Part shown: positions 1-10,684 of the stretch, in pieces | How the letters are laid out: every line of letters begins with the position of its first letter | How positions within the stretch are numbered: position 1 is the stretch's first letter | Assembly: GCF_964340395.1 (NCBI RefSeq) | Contig: NC_135558.1 | Span: 24,236,564 to 24,300,563, forward strand | Reading direction: 5' to 3' | Length of the DNA stretch: 64,000 nt | Source: Glandiceps talaboti | Taxonomy: Eukaryota > Hemichordata > Enteropneusta > Spengelidae | The notes under the pieces: model-generated | The model's input: only the letters and a program-made list of their open reading frames with translations | The model's database searches: none | What the model was told of the DNA's origin: nothing | Program-made: the position numbers and the translations under genes

Positions 1-444
1 TGTATATTGGTAGACTGTGCCCTTGGCAGTGTTTGCACTCATTTTCTTCACTGATGGTTTAGGAGTCTTCACCGAATATATTGGTATAGTTGTTGCCATA
101 TTCATTGTGTGTACTGTCTCCGGTACATTTACTGTGAGCAGGCCAAGTGTTTGACAGGTATCCCCCGACAGTAGTGGCTTTTGATTTGTGTCGATAATCT
201 GGAACTCAAGTGTGTATGATTTGTCATTGTGGTTACAATAAAGTCAACATTGTCCACGTGGTTTGATAATATGTCCTCCATATAGTTTCAATGTGGCACA
301 GCTTGGTTGTAGTCTGGGCTTACCATCTTGGCATATTTTACAGAAGTCATTGTAGCTGATCACATTACATGTGGCACCACAATCTAGTTGGCATGACAAC
401 TGATATTCGTGACTGCTATCTGAACAGAGTTTGAGTGCTGCAAA
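1..444 (-). pseudogene. retroelement aspartic protease region, with stops
   Basis: This continues the Gag frame past its TAG. It contains the protease signature in the form LDCGATCNVIS, where the usual second residue after Asp is Gly preceded by Thr or Ser; here Cys stands in that place. Further on is SGDTCQTLGLL, typical of the protease C-terminal half. A TGA interrupts the frame after the segment KPRGQC. The Gag-end TAG could in principle be a readthrough stop, but the second stop favours simple decay. The copy runs off the left edge. Confidence 0.7.
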
Positions 445-1332
445 CTACTGTTTGCCTTTTCCTTTGAGAGATCCAATGCTGTGTTCAATCTGCAGGACAG
501 ATTCGTCAGATGAGGACTGGTCATGTTCACTGTCTGTCTCTTCTTCAGCTATCATGTGAACTCTGCATTTATATTTTCTTTGTCTACACACCCTGGCAAA
601 GTGGTTTTGTTTGTTACACACTCTGCATGTTTCCCCATAGGCAGGGCATTTATTTCTTTCATGTTGGCCACCACAGTATTGGCATGTCTTGTTTGATGAC
701 TCCCTTCTCTTTTCTTTTGTGCCATTTTTGTCTTTGCTTGGCCTCTTCTTGTATTTTGATGTGAAGTTTATTTCTTCCAGTTCGGTTGTTTTAAATTTCT
801 TCAACTGCTTCTGTGTGACCTCACTGGTTTTGCATATCTCTATGGCCTTGTTTAGAGTAAGCTTTGATGACTCCCTTAACATCCTGGCCCTTGCATCACC
901 ATCTTTGGTTCCTATCACTATTCTATCACGAATCATGTCATCATGTAATGTACCAAATTCACATGTGGCTGCCAGCTCTTGCAGTTTATTGAGATACTCA
1001 TAGATAGTTTCCGATCTGTCTTGGGTGATTGAGTTGAACACAAATCGCTCGTATACCACATTTCGGTTGGGGTCAAAGTGTTTCTTTAGGTGGCATAGTA
1101 TGTGCTTTGTTTCTCTTTTGTCCTCTTCTGTTATGTCAAGATGTTTGTATGTGCAGAAACATTCTTTTCCCATAACTGATATCAGGGTGGCTACTCTAAT
1201 CTTGTTGTCTTTCTTATCTAGCTCAGTTGCTACTTCATACAATTCCCATTGGTCTTGAAAAAATGACCAATTTTCCGCTTTATTTACCTTCATGTCCACG
1301 GGTGCGGGCACTGGGAACGTGTTCGACGCCAT
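445..1332 (-). CDS. Gag-like polyprotein with zinc knuckles
   Basis: Retroelement Gag, about 295 residues from the first good Met (context MASNTFPVPAP). The open frame extends 28 codons further upstream, but that part looks like leader. The N-terminal two thirds look like a capsid/gag domain of invertebrate Ty3/gypsy elements (motifs WSFFQDQWELYE, then YEYLNKLQELAATCEFG, then RDRIVIGTKD). Two CCHC knuckles follow near the C-terminus. The first has a slightly short spacing (C-x2-C-x3-H-x4-C); the second, CRVCNKQNHFARVC, is canonical (C-x2-C-x4-H-x4-C). These would bind genomic RNA during particle assembly. The tail is basic (KGKGKQ) and ends at TAG at 447-445, directly before protease-like sequence in the same frame. 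Confidence 0.8.
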   Translation of the reverse strand: MASNTFPVPAPVDMKVNKAENWSFFQDQWELYEVATELDKKDNKIRVATLISVMGKECFCTYKHLDITEEDKRETKHILCHLKKHFDPNRNVVYERFVFNSITQDRSETIYEYLNKLQELAATCEFGTLHDDMIRDRIVIGTKDGDARARMLRESSKLTLNKAIEICKTSEVTQKQLKKFKTTELEEINFTSKYKKRPSKDKNGTKEKRRESSNKTCQYCGGQHERNKCPAYGETCRVCNKQNHFARVCRQRKYKCRVHMIAEEETDSEHDQSSSDESVLQIEHSIGSLKGKGKQ

Positions 1333-1430
1333 TTTGTTTCTATTGTTTATATTATAACAATTAACACAACGTGGCTCCGCCTCAAGAGGGCGTGCTACAT
1401 AGTCAATATATTTCAATATCGTAACACTAT

Positions 1431-1586
1431 CTACTGCACCCTCAACTTATCTTACCTACTGCACCCTCAATTAATATCGTACCTACTGCACCCTCAACTT
1501 ATCTTACCTACTGCACCCTCAATTAATATCGTACCTACTGCACCCTCTATTAATCTTACCTACTGTACCCTCAATTAATATCTTAC
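1431..1586 (-). repeat. 27-bp minisatellite carrying repeated 5' splice-site-like sequences
   Basis: About six units directly abut the exon 7 donor. On the minus strand each unit carries AG followed by GTAAGA or GTACGA and then an AT-rich stretch ending TTGAGGGTGCAGTAG. The exon itself ends ATTGAG, so the unit probably arose by duplication across the exon-intron junction. Use of a later donor would read into an in-frame TAA in the first unit. Confidence 0.85.
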
Positions 1587-1681
1587 CTCAATTCCATTGA
1601 GTAGATGTCTAAACTCTGGACAAATAAATGAACTGCCAGCATAGGCTGCATCAACATGTAGCCATATATCTTCCTCATGGC
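1587..1681 (-). CDS. DDC: DDC-family decarboxylase, coding exon 7 (last exon in window)
   Basis: The exon opens with two bases completing a Cys codon and then encodes 31 residues: [25 protein letters not shown], ending [14 protein letters not shown] is the family signature; its Asp corresponds to human DDC Asp271, which pairs with the pyridine nitrogen of PLP. The acceptor is TAG at 1684-1682 and the donor GTAAGA starts at 1586. The exon ends in phase 0. The next expected segment, with the catalytic PLP-lysine (human Lys303, NPHKW), is not found in 1-1586, where a retroelement sits; it is probably left of the window. Confidence 0.93.
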
Positions 1682-1715
1682 CTAGTGTGTTAAATTATAT
1701 GATAAACAAAAGTTT

Positions 1716-2404
1716 ATATTGAGAATGACATAGTCCCCGCTATGATTGGGTTTTAAGGAACTGGCAGTTTATGTTGTCATTTTCTTGATATTACTACTCT
1801 GATCACGCAACAACACTTGTGAACCTAAATCAAACAGACTTAGATATGTTGTGTCTGCTCGTTGGACATGGAACATGCCTACTCATGTTGTGTCTCCTTG
1901 TTGGACATGGGACATGCCTATTCTTCAAGATGACATGATGGAATAAACCATTCAACAAGAAAGGATGGGTTGGGTATTGGGGGGGGGGGACCTGTTCAAG
2001 CATGTCTGAGTTATGGCTTTCAACATGAAAACAGCGTCAACAAAATTGCTGCCAGGCAGCCATATCGGATTGTATCACGACGAAAATGGATATGCACATG
2101 TATGTCATAGGACACTGTCCTAATACTAACTTAGAATGAGATCTGTTCAAGCATGTCTGAGTTATGGCTTTGGACATGGAAAATTCGCAAACAAAATGGC
2201 TGCCAGGCAGCCATATTGGATCGTATCATGAAACAAATTGACGTGCATATGTATGCCACTGTATGTTGCCCCTGTACCAAGTTTGAAAAAAAAAATTGGT
2301 CCAGGCATCTCCAAGAAACGGCTCGGGACGGACGGACGGACGGACGGACGGACGGAACCCAATCCATAAGTCCCTGTCCCGGACTTCGTCCAGCGGGGAC
2401 TAAA
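1716..2404 (+). mobile_element. GTCCCCGC-family MITE-like element, copy A
   Basis: Short terminal inverted repeat AGTCCCCGCT (1732-1741) and AGCGGGGACT (2392-2401). The inside is shared with copies at about 42.26-43.60 and 43.76-44.33 kb: the phrase TCTGAGTTATGGCTTTGGAC, a NTGCCAGGCAGCCATATTGG segment, and a (GGAC)n run just before the right end. The left boundary is uncertain because the flank GAGAATGACATA is also shared between copies. No coding capacity; family not recognised. Confidence 0.75.
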
Positions 2405-3265
2405 AAATAACATCCATGGAATCAACACTAGGAATAATTGACTGTCTGTAGTACAATTGAATCACATATCCCAATTAATCAGACATTGTAAATATTACCT
2501 AAAGTTGACAATATAACACATAGATTATAGTGTGGTGAAAAATGCAAATCTTGAGCATAAGTTTGGTTTTGAATTTGTCACCATGTTTGTTTGAGTACTA
2601 GCCTTCTTGCCTATATATGCAAAGCATTCATTAAATATTCACTGGCACAAGTTAGGTTGTACAGTTTGTATATTGCCAAAAAAAAAATCTTTAACTTTAA
2701 GAGAACCTCACTCAAATGACTGTATCAAGAATGCAGGCAGAGTCTGACTAAGTCTGATCCACCTACCATCTATAAGTTAGTCATATGTGTTCATATCAGT
2801 GAACTCCTACACTGATGAAATTAGAATGCCCTTCCAACATTTTTTAGTTGTAATTGTAAAGTGTAAACTTCAATTTATTTCCTTCATAATTCATAAATTG
2901 TGTTTTTTCATCATAAATGTAAAAATTCACATTCTGTCTTCGTAATTTATAATTGAACATTTATTTTTTCAGTAAATTGTACTGGGGGACCCCAGTTTCC
3001 TAATTAAGTCCATCACTGAAGAAGTCTGATTTTGTCATGAAATAAACTTATTAGATAAATTGTTCCTGCGCACATGCCAAGGATTGCGTTCACTTTTCGA
3101 CAGATGCTAGCTATAATTCATGGCCATTGAAAAGGTCACCTAATTGTAGACAATCTGTGGTGTGGCTTCTATATATGCAGTTAAATTAGACTAAAATCTT
3201 GTTGACAACACAGCCATTAATTGTCCAAACTAAACCTACTATGAAAATGTTGAATCAACTTTCTG
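2405..3265. other. intronic sequence, no feature seen
   Basis: AT-rich intron 6 sequence of the DDC gene. I find no exon, tandem repeat or recognisable element end here. Confidence 0.5.
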
Positions 3266-3268
3266 TAA

Positions 3269-3738
3269 GGGAGCGATAAGTTTTTACGGCCGGGGGGGGG
3301 GGGGGGGGGGGGGGGGGAGTTCACTCAATCTAAGAGATATCCTAGAACTTTTGGTTACTATACCATGAATATTTTGTACGTCTGTGAACAGACAATCATA
3401 CTTCTCATAGGGTTCCTATCTAAAGAGCTTTATACATGTGAAACAATGGATTTTGAATTTACCAGATACACTTAAAACTACTGAAAATGTAACGTAAAAT
3501 TAACTATGCAGTGTGCAGTATTATGCTTTGAGAATAGAGTGTCTTTTGCAAGAACAAAAAGAGTGTTTTTTGTCAACAGATGGGGGGGGGGGGGGTCATT
3601 GTGTTTTTTTATTTGTCAGAGAGGGGGGGGGGGGTTGGATTATTTTGTGGATGAATTGCAGAGGGGGTCACTATTTTTAAGTACAACATGAACAAAAAGT
3701 CACCGGCCCACCCCCGGCCGTAAAAACTGATCGCTCCC
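3269..3738. mobile_element. PIF/Harbinger-like MITE with G-rich interior
   Basis: Terminal inverted repeats of about 28 bp with one mismatch begin GGGAGCGAT and continue through AGTTTTTACGGCCGGGGG. They are flanked by TAA on both sides (3266-3268 and 3739-3741), a target duplication typical of PIF/Harbinger elements. The inside holds several long G runs (3293-3317, 3583-3595, 3624-3633). Related ends occur near 26.97, 12.92 and 40.58 kb. Non-coding; the 61-codon frame inside is chance. Confidence 0.75.
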
Positions 3739-3855
3739 TAAAGAGTAAATTTTTAAATCACAATGGAATGTTGTAGAAGTAATATAGCATATTAAACCCA
3801 GTACATGACAGAGCCAGTGTGAAGGGATTGTTGCAAAGTATATCATAGCAACTTG

Positions 3856-4535
3856 TTAGCCAATCAAAACACATACATTATGCAATATTATAATGATTCA
3901 CTATGAGTAAACTAATCAAAAAACGTACATTATGCAATATTGTAATGATTCACTATGAGTAAACCAATCAAAACATGTACATTATGCAATATTGTAATGA
4001 TTCACTATGAGTAAACCAATCAAAACATGTACATTATGCAATATTGTAATGATTCACTATGAGTAAACCAATCAAAACATGTACATTATGCAATATTGTA
4101 ATGATTCACTATGAGTAAACCAATCAAAACATGTACATTATGCAATATTGTAATGATTCACTATGAGTAAAACCAATCAAAACATGTACATTATGCAATA
4201 TTATAATGATTCACTATGAGTAAAACCAATCAAAACATGTACATTATGCAATATTATAATGATTCACTATGAGTAAAACCAATCAAAACATGTACATTAT
4301 GCAATATTATAATGATTCACTATGAGTAAACCAATCAAAACATGTACATTATGCAATATTATAATGATTCACTATGAGTAAAACCAATCAAAACATGTAC
4401 ATTATGCAATATTATAATGATTCACTATGAGTAAACCAATCAAAACATGTACTTTATGCAATATTATAATGATTCACTATGAGTAAAACCAATCAAAACA
4501 CATACATCATAGAATGATTCACTATGAGTAACTGC
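3856..4535. repeat. 52-53-bp minisatellite, about 12 copies
   Basis: Unit CAATCAAAACATGTACATTA followed by TGCAATATTRTAATGATTCA and CTATGAGTAAAC. Copies differ by single bases and by one or two extra A. The array ends about 25 bp inside intron 6 from the exon 6 donor. Confidence 0.95.
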
Positions 4536-4560
4536 ATGCACATGACACAATTCTACTTAC

Positions 4561-4627
4561 AGACTTCGCAAATCTCTTTCAGATTATCAAAGGCACAACT
4601 TGGTGTTGTTCCAAGGGTTGCACATAC
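4561..4627 (-). CDS. DDC: DDC-family decarboxylase, coding exon 6
   Basis: Encodes VCATLGTTPSCAFDNLKEIC then EV plus the first base of a split Cys codon. ATLGTT is a strictly conserved PLP-pocket segment (human DDC Thr246 region). Acceptor TATAG at 4632-4628; donor GTAAGT from 4560. The VCATLGTT and CAFD forms are closer to histidine decarboxylase than to human DDC, while other exons look more DDC-like. Confidence 0.93.
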
Positions 4628-4842
4628 CTATAATTAAATGCATTGTAACATTTCAATTGAGAAAAAATGAAGACATTGAAAATGAAACACATGAAAACAC
4701 TATCCTCCTACAAAGGCCGGGTTCAGTTTTGATATTTTATCTGTCATAGACTATAGCCCTTTTGTCAGGAATGCAGTAAAATTTCCACAGTTTGGTGGTT
4801 ACAATTATATTTAATATGCATAAAGTAGAAGTTGCGACTTAC

Positions 4843-4986
4843 GAAGAATGGGATAAGACCCATTGCTTTGTCTTTTTGAATGGCTTCTTTCAAGGCTTCA
4901 CCTCTGAGACTAAACTTGTCATCAGTTGCAATACTTCTCATCTTGACACAGCCAATCAGACCAGCTCTTTCTACTGAGGAATGGGC
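4843..4986 (-). CDS. DDC: DDC-family decarboxylase, coding exon 5
   Basis: 48 residues in phase 0 at both ends. The exon begins [12 protein letters not shown], whose His matches human His192, the residue that stacks on the PLP ring. It continues through [19 protein letters not shown] and ends KAMGLIPFF. Acceptor AACAG at 4991-4987, donor GTAAGT from 4842. The joined reading across exons 4-5-6 (SDQ|AHSS, IPFF|VCATLGTT) matches the family without gaps. Confidence 0.95.
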
Positions 4987-5130
4987 CTGTTGGATCAATA
5001 TCAAACAGTGTGTTGATTGGTTAACATTGTCATTTATCAATTTGAAACTGTCAATCCAATTATACATACCTAATTATGTAAGATAATAAAAAACATTTGG
5101 AATTATGACAAGCATTTGTAGAAGATATAA

Positions 5131-5145
5131 CCCCCCCCCCCCCCA
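5131..5145. repeat. poly-C tract
   Basis: A run of about 15 C followed by CCCCACCC-type sequence in intron 4. Confidence 0.8.
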
Positions 5146-5440
5146 CCCCACCCACTGGTGTGCTGTATAATATGGCAAAGTTTTAGGGCTAATTTGATTG
5201 CTGTCTCTCGATACAAAACTTCAGAATTTATTGACCAAATTGCTATTTGACCTTGAATATGGAGGTCAAGTCATAGGTCAATTGGTATAAAAAGAAAGCA
5301 CACATGCACACACAGATGGATGCATGCAGCTAGATGAACAGCCACACAGATGCAACCCTCATGAATGTATGACTTTAAGCCCCTTTTGGGTCACAGTTGC
5401 CAGGCTAAACAAACACACATCAAGAATGTATTGAATTTAC

Positions 5441-5575
5441 CTGGTCTGATGTGTAGGCCACCAGTTTGGACATGACCGCACAATCTTCAATGTCAATATT
5501 TTCATACTTTATTGCTTTAATCCTGTTAGTCCTTGCAGACAGCAGTGCTACTAAAGTAGCCTCACTAGCAGTGCC
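5441..5575 (-). CDS. DDC: DDC-family decarboxylase, coding exon 4
   Basis: 45 residues, phase 0 at both ends: GTASEATLVALLSARTNR, then an acidic IDIEDCAVMSK, then LVAYTSDQ. The GTASEAT segment is the phosphate-binding loop (human GSASEAT). Acceptor GTAG at 5579-5576; donor GTAAAT from 5440. Confidence 0.95.
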
Positions 5576-6070
5576 CTACAGTAGACAGTCATCAAAACAT
5601 ACTTATCAAAGGTCTGAATGTAATTTAATGTGTTTTTAAAACTACTTTTTTTCCTTATTTTTACATAGTTTTAATGTTTGTATTATATTGTTTTGTATTG
5701 CATTGTATTGTGTTGCATTGCATTGTGTTGTATTGCATTGTATGGTGAATCTTCCATTTTAATGAGTTGAGATTGTACAAAATCTTGGCAATAGGAAGTA
5801 CATTTGTAGTATGTAACACAGCCCTAATTGTTGCAATTGTGATGGAAATTTATAGGCATACCCAGTAAAATGTACACCTACTATAATTTCTCCAACCTTA
5901 GAGCACATCACAATATAGTTTAGTGATTTATTTATATTCATACTTATAATTATCTTTGTTCTTGATGGGTTTTTTTGTATGTTTTTGACTATAGATAATG
6001 TATTTCTTACATTATTTCATGTCAAATAAAAACCTGATGAAAATAATGTAAAAACAAATTATCAAAGTTA
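5576..6070. other. intron 3 start region with weak TTGTATTGCA simple repeat
   Basis: AT-rich. Positions 5690-5745 hold an irregular TTGTATTGCATTG simple repeat. Nothing else recognised. Confidence 0.5.
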
Positions 6071-6302
6071 CATGTATGATACCTCCCCTAGCACCCCTTT
6101 AAATACCTGTATGACCCAGTTCCCCTAGTACCCCCTTACCTGTATGACACACACCGTGTCTCCTTACATGACACCTCCCCTAGCACCCCCTTGCCTGTAT
6201 GACCCATCCCATGTGTCTATCATGTATGACACCTCCCCTAGCACCCCTTTAAATACCTGTATGACCCAGTTCCCCTAGCACCCCCTTACCTGTATGACCC
6301 CC
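6071..6302 (-). repeat. exon-3-junction-derived minisatellite, block 1
   Basis: About seven units of roughly 31 bp; the plus-strand core is TGTATGACACCTCCCCTAGC followed by ACCCCCTTACC. On the minus strand this reads GGGGAGGTGTCATACAG then GTAAG. The exon 3 end reads GGGGGAGGCGTTATTCAG then GTAAG, and translated the repeat still gives GGVIQ before a donor-like GTAAG. Some units vary (TTTAAATACC inserts). Confidence 0.8.
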
Positions 6303-7595
6303 CTTACCAAACGAGTACATCTACTCTTCATCCACAGTAGATGAAATGTAGATGAAAAGTAGATGAATTGTAGACAAAATGCATTTCTCAAACAAGGCAT
6401 GAAGGGCACATACACACACATACAAATACACAAAAACACTACATATACATTTACTTGCATCAAAGTTTATTCATGTTGTAATTTGGCCAGGTTGAATGTA
6501 CATCAGAATGTAGAGTACTTTGATTTCCTGAGAAGGATAAAACTTTGAATAAGTTAAAGGTCTTTCCTTTATGCTGTTGATGACAGTCCTCTTGGTTTAT
6601 ATGGCACTAAAGGCATGGTTGATCTGTTCTATCATTTTCCCTTTTCATTGCAAACCTGAAAGAGAGAAAAATAAAAGTGGCTAATGTCAGACTACACAAT
6701 ACACAATCATTGATAGGTGACCATATTGACAAGTAGTCAAATATTTTACAGCTCTGTACATACTTTCCAACCAGTATTAAACATGACAAACTGACTACTA
6801 ATGACATGTCAGGATTAATTGCAAAGTTTATTTAACTCATCAACCATTTCGTGAAATCCTAGACCAATGTCACAGCAGAGCTGCCACTTCCAGGGATAAC
6901 GTGGTCTTCATAGTTGAGCTCATTTTGAGAGAGATCAAGTCCAATGATGAACATTTCAAACACATTGGCATAAACATATTAATGTTATATGGTCTTTGAT
7001 AAATATTGAAACGAGCCAAAATCTGGAAATTCTATTTTACTCTCGACATCTCGTTCAAGTCAAGCGACAGCTAGCTCAATACATGTGTTGTTGTCAATGT
7101 TGATATCATGTCTACATATGACGTAGCATACAGCATTTACTTTATGCAATTATGTTAGCAAACACATGATTGGTTGAATTTCTCTAATTATTTGTGTCTT
7201 GACTAATCAGAACGTCTTAGACATTCAGACTCATTTTACGCATTCAGCGCATGCATCTTTTTTCACCATATAGTAATCACTGTTGTAAAGTTTACTGTTC
7301 GAAGTGTATGAAACTTTTAACGTGTTTGAGACAGTTCCACGTTGTATTTATAAGTATGTGGCGATATTTAGAAGGCGGCAATGAGCGACATCAGCGAGTA
7401 CCAGTATAGTGGGCTAAAATATGCTGTCGACGCGTCATGCAGGTCAAAAGTATCGTAATTTGCTTCTTGTCGGTAAATAATTAAAAAAATCAGACAAATA
7501 AAAGTAATTGAATGTGAAACACGCGACATTACAAGTGTTTATGTATATCTAGTCTAGCCGTTTTGATTTATTTTGCCATAATATGGGGACATAAT

Positions 7596-8015
7596 ATTTT
7601 AGCATTTATACCCACAGACACTGACAATTAGTCAGAAAGTGTGTGTGAGTAAATATTGGTAAATGTTGGTTAATAAGACATGTAGACTGTAGTTTTTGTT
7701 TACTGATGTCTATTACAACCACCAGCAATGTATTTTTTCACAATGCTGTTGAGTTTTATTCACCTGTTGACTACGCTCGTCATAGGCTACGTGCTAACCA
7801 GTACCCCTTATGACGTCATATAATCCCATGGTCTAGGTGGGACCGGAAATACTCGAAAACTCTCGAAGTAAATCCGAAGGGAACTGACTGAAAAAAAGGT
7901 CATTTTAAGGTGTTTGCAGACGCTTTTTAAAAGTTTTAAAACCAGAATGCGTTTCACAAACATGTCATCTAGCAAATTAGCGATAGTGAATGTGAGCATT
8001 TTGAATCACCTTTAA
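7596..8015 (-). repeat. dispersed ~420-bp repeat, copy 1
   Basis: Inverted relative to a second copy at about 30082-30500. Shared landmarks are TTATGACGTCATA near a GGTACC-like end, CTCTCGAAGTAAATCCGAAG, and TTGAATCACCTTTAA at the other end. Short frames in it are accidental. It lies inside the 4.2-kb foldback element. Confidence 0.75.
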
Positions 8016-8129
8016 GGTGATTTTGATTACCATGGCAACACATGTTCATAAAATGAGCCCCTTTTATGAACTCAGCATGACAAACTACCACAAGTTATGT
8101 TTCTCTTTGCTAAGTTGTATTTGTGTACT

Positions 8130-8192
8130 AGTATATTTGTATTTGTATTTGTATTTGTATTTGTATTTGTATTTGTATTTGTATTTGTATTT
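8130..8192. repeat. (TATTTG)n microsatellite
   Basis: About ten copies of TATTTG; it produces the alternating Tyr-Leu and Lys-Tyr frames seen here. Confidence 0.95.
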
Positions 8193-8269
8193 GTGTCGCT
8201 TGGACTTTTGTGAGTTGTATACTACATATCCTCGAGGACCAATAAATAAATAATAAATAATTTTCAAAT

Positions 8270-8830
8270 AAACTTTATTATTAATAAAAATATTATATAT
8301 TATTTTAATTATGTATTATATACTATTTAATTATTATCATCATTAACAAGACTCACTTCACATCTTTATTCATTCAAAACCACACACTACATTTAAAGTA
8401 AATTATGTTTCTCTTTCACTGAGGAAAATGTACACACATATGTTTGGAGTCCAGGCAGTACTTCTATACAGTTCTATATTTATTTCTTTGCACATTTGAC
8501 CTCTGATGATAAACTTTCTCTTGGAAAATTTTTTGTTGATGTAAACAGTCCTCCAGCAGTTGGCTAAATGACTGTATTGTATTCACTTTACCATGCTTGG
8601 TATGGCATGTTGTTGTGCAATACAGATTGATTAATTGATTGATATAATGATTTATCTATTATATTATATAGTAAGAAATTACAAATTATTATTATTAATA
8701 AATAATATCTACTGGAAAATGTAGTAATTAATAGTGGACAAGGGTCTGTATGTACAAGTAGTGCTATTCATATCAGTACCAAAGTGCATGTGTGTACTTC
8801 TATAAAGTGCGCCCTCAGTCGGCCAAAATA
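8270..8830. other. AT-rich spacer inside the foldback element
   Basis: Very AT-rich (runs such as TATTATATATTATTTTAATT). No gene or repeat family recognised. Confidence 0.4.
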
Positions 8831-10483
8831 TGTCTCAAATATGGCTGAACACAGTGCACAGGTGTCTGTATGCGAAGTGTGAGTGTGTACCCGTCAAAGA
8901 CATTGAAGTTAATTCCTGGCTTGTTTTGGTTCGTTTTTGGTTGGTTTTGGTTAGTTGGTTCGTTTATGCTCGTTTATGGGTCGTTTGGGAAGTTTTAGCT
9001 AGAATTTCCAGATTTTGGCTCGTTTCAATATTTATCAAAGACCAACATTATACATATCAATGATATCTTTACTTGAAATGAGGCAATAGATATGAGAATG
9101 ATTTAATTACAGAATAATGCTATTTTGTGGACTTCATTATGTATTTACCAGTTACGGTTGTTTTTCAGTCAAGTTGATTCACTGGTGCCAAAATGTCTAG
9201 AGCTTCCGAACAGCTAATTGACAAGCAGCCAAGTGTCTGGTCATGTTACTGGTCGGTAATTAATGGCCATAGTTGTATCACAAAGAGAAAGTGTGAACAG
9301 TGACATCGTGTATCAATGTTTACAACCGTCTGAGTTACAGTTATACACTGGTAAAGCATCACGAGTTACCTGCCGTAGATTTTCCAATAATATTCTTCAG
9401 TGTCACCAGAAAGTGTTATGATACATGAGGCTTTCAGTAAAATGGTAAATTTAAAGTGAAAACACTTCAATTTGGGGACATCTTAGAACTATATCTCACG
9501 ACTGCTACATCCAATATGGTGGCTCAAACTATCGCAAGATTTTGAGTCCCCAATATTAAAGTATGTAAAGTATAGCGTCTCACTCACGATCGACGAGACT
9601 TGGAGCAGCTGATCGTACGGTAACTTTTAGCAGTTTGTTGGCATTCAATTTTCAGTATTTTATGCTTTCCTGTGATAAACATAGAATGAGCACTTCGATA
9701 TTTAAAGACTGGTTTCAATTAGAAGCACAAGTTTCTGACATGTGATATTGTTTCCTGAGTGAATACAACATCGATCAGACGTGCATGGATGTAAAAAAAT
9801 CTTATCGATCGTGAGTGCAATTTTTCGATTTTTTGGAATATTGAACATAATGATGTCCACATGAAAATAATAATTTTCAGTGACAGTAAGGTAACAAAGT
9901 CATTGGGTGCTAGTTTGAAAGAAGAACTTACCTTTTTAGCATGTAATTTGGGGAATCACGACACCATAAAATTTACACTCCGACTGTATATGAGGACTCC
10001 AAACTAGTAGTATGTCATTTGCCACTGCAAGGCAGGAAATGTGTGTTTGAAAGAAAATTTATTTGCATATATGCTAACGACGCAACATGCCAAATGGAAG
10101 AATTTGTCTACTTGGACTTAATATTGTGCAGACAAAATGTAGATGAAGGCTTTGTAGTTGTAGATGTAGATGTATACATGTAGATGAAGGCTATGCTTGT
10201 AGATGAAATGTAGATGTAGAGCCAGTAAGAAATCTCATCTACTGTAGATGAAGCAGTGGCTTGAGAACTTAGTAGATGAAGTGTTGAGAAGTTTCGTCTA
10301 CAGTAGATCTACTGCGGACAAACTTCATCTACAGTAGATCTACTGCGGACAAACTACATCTACAGTAGATCTACTGCGGACAAACTTCATCTACAGTAGA
10401 TCTACTGCAGACAAACTTCATCTACAGTAGATCTACTGCGGACAAACTTCATCTACAGTAGATCTACTCATTTGGTAAGGGCC

Positions 10484-10550
10484 ATCCCCACTGTCTCCTT
10501 ACATGTATGACACCTCCCCTAGCACCTCCTTGCCTGTATGACAACTGCAA
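10484..10550 (-). repeat. exon-3-junction-derived minisatellite, block 2
   Basis: Two degenerate units (CCTTACATGTATGACACCTC, then CCCTAGCACCTCCTTGCC) resume immediately right of the 4.2-kb element, showing that it inserted into the array. Confidence 0.7.
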
Positions 10551-10684
10551 AACTAATCATGAACCAGCCTATGACATCTGCCCCACATACACACTTGCTG
10601 TAAAGTACTAAATAAAAAGAACAGTAACAGTAACAGAATAAGTAGATTGATTAACATTTGTTGAGAATGTAAAAAAAAATACCA

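Larger units (their letters stand above)
1..1416 (-). mobile_element. Ty3/gypsy-type LTR retrotransposon relict, 5' part
   Basis: Read on the minus strand, a Gag-like frame (1332 to 445) is followed in the same frame by an aspartic-protease-like stretch (444 to 1). The rest of pol would lie left of the window. I see no clear LTR between 1333 and 1430, so the copy may be truncated at its 5' end. It lies beyond DDC exon 7, in that gene's intron 7, in the same orientation. Stops in the protease part mark it as a decayed copy. Confidence 0.8.
6303..10483. mobile_element. 4.2-kb foldback element with CTTACCAAA-GAGTA ends
   Basis: The left end CTTACCAAACGAGTACATCTA is repeated inverted at the right end (CTTACCAAATGAGTAGATCTA on the minus strand). 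An inner inverted pair of about 55 bp lies at 6987-7035 and 8999-9052 (TTGATAAATATTGAAACGAG). The right end carries a tandem array of a 30-31-bp unit (10300-10465, ACTGCGGACAAACTTCATCT). It splits the exon-3-derived minisatellite, which flanks both ends. No transposase frame is visible, so it looks non-autonomous. Confidence 0.6.

Noticed and set aside
689-1258. Plus-strand frames opposite the Gag region
   Set aside because: Antisense shadows of the retroelement Gag, rich in Ser, Phe and Cys as expected from reversed codons.
3856-4535. CRISPR-like or coding repeat
   Set aside because: No unique spacers between copies; plain tandem repeat in an intron.
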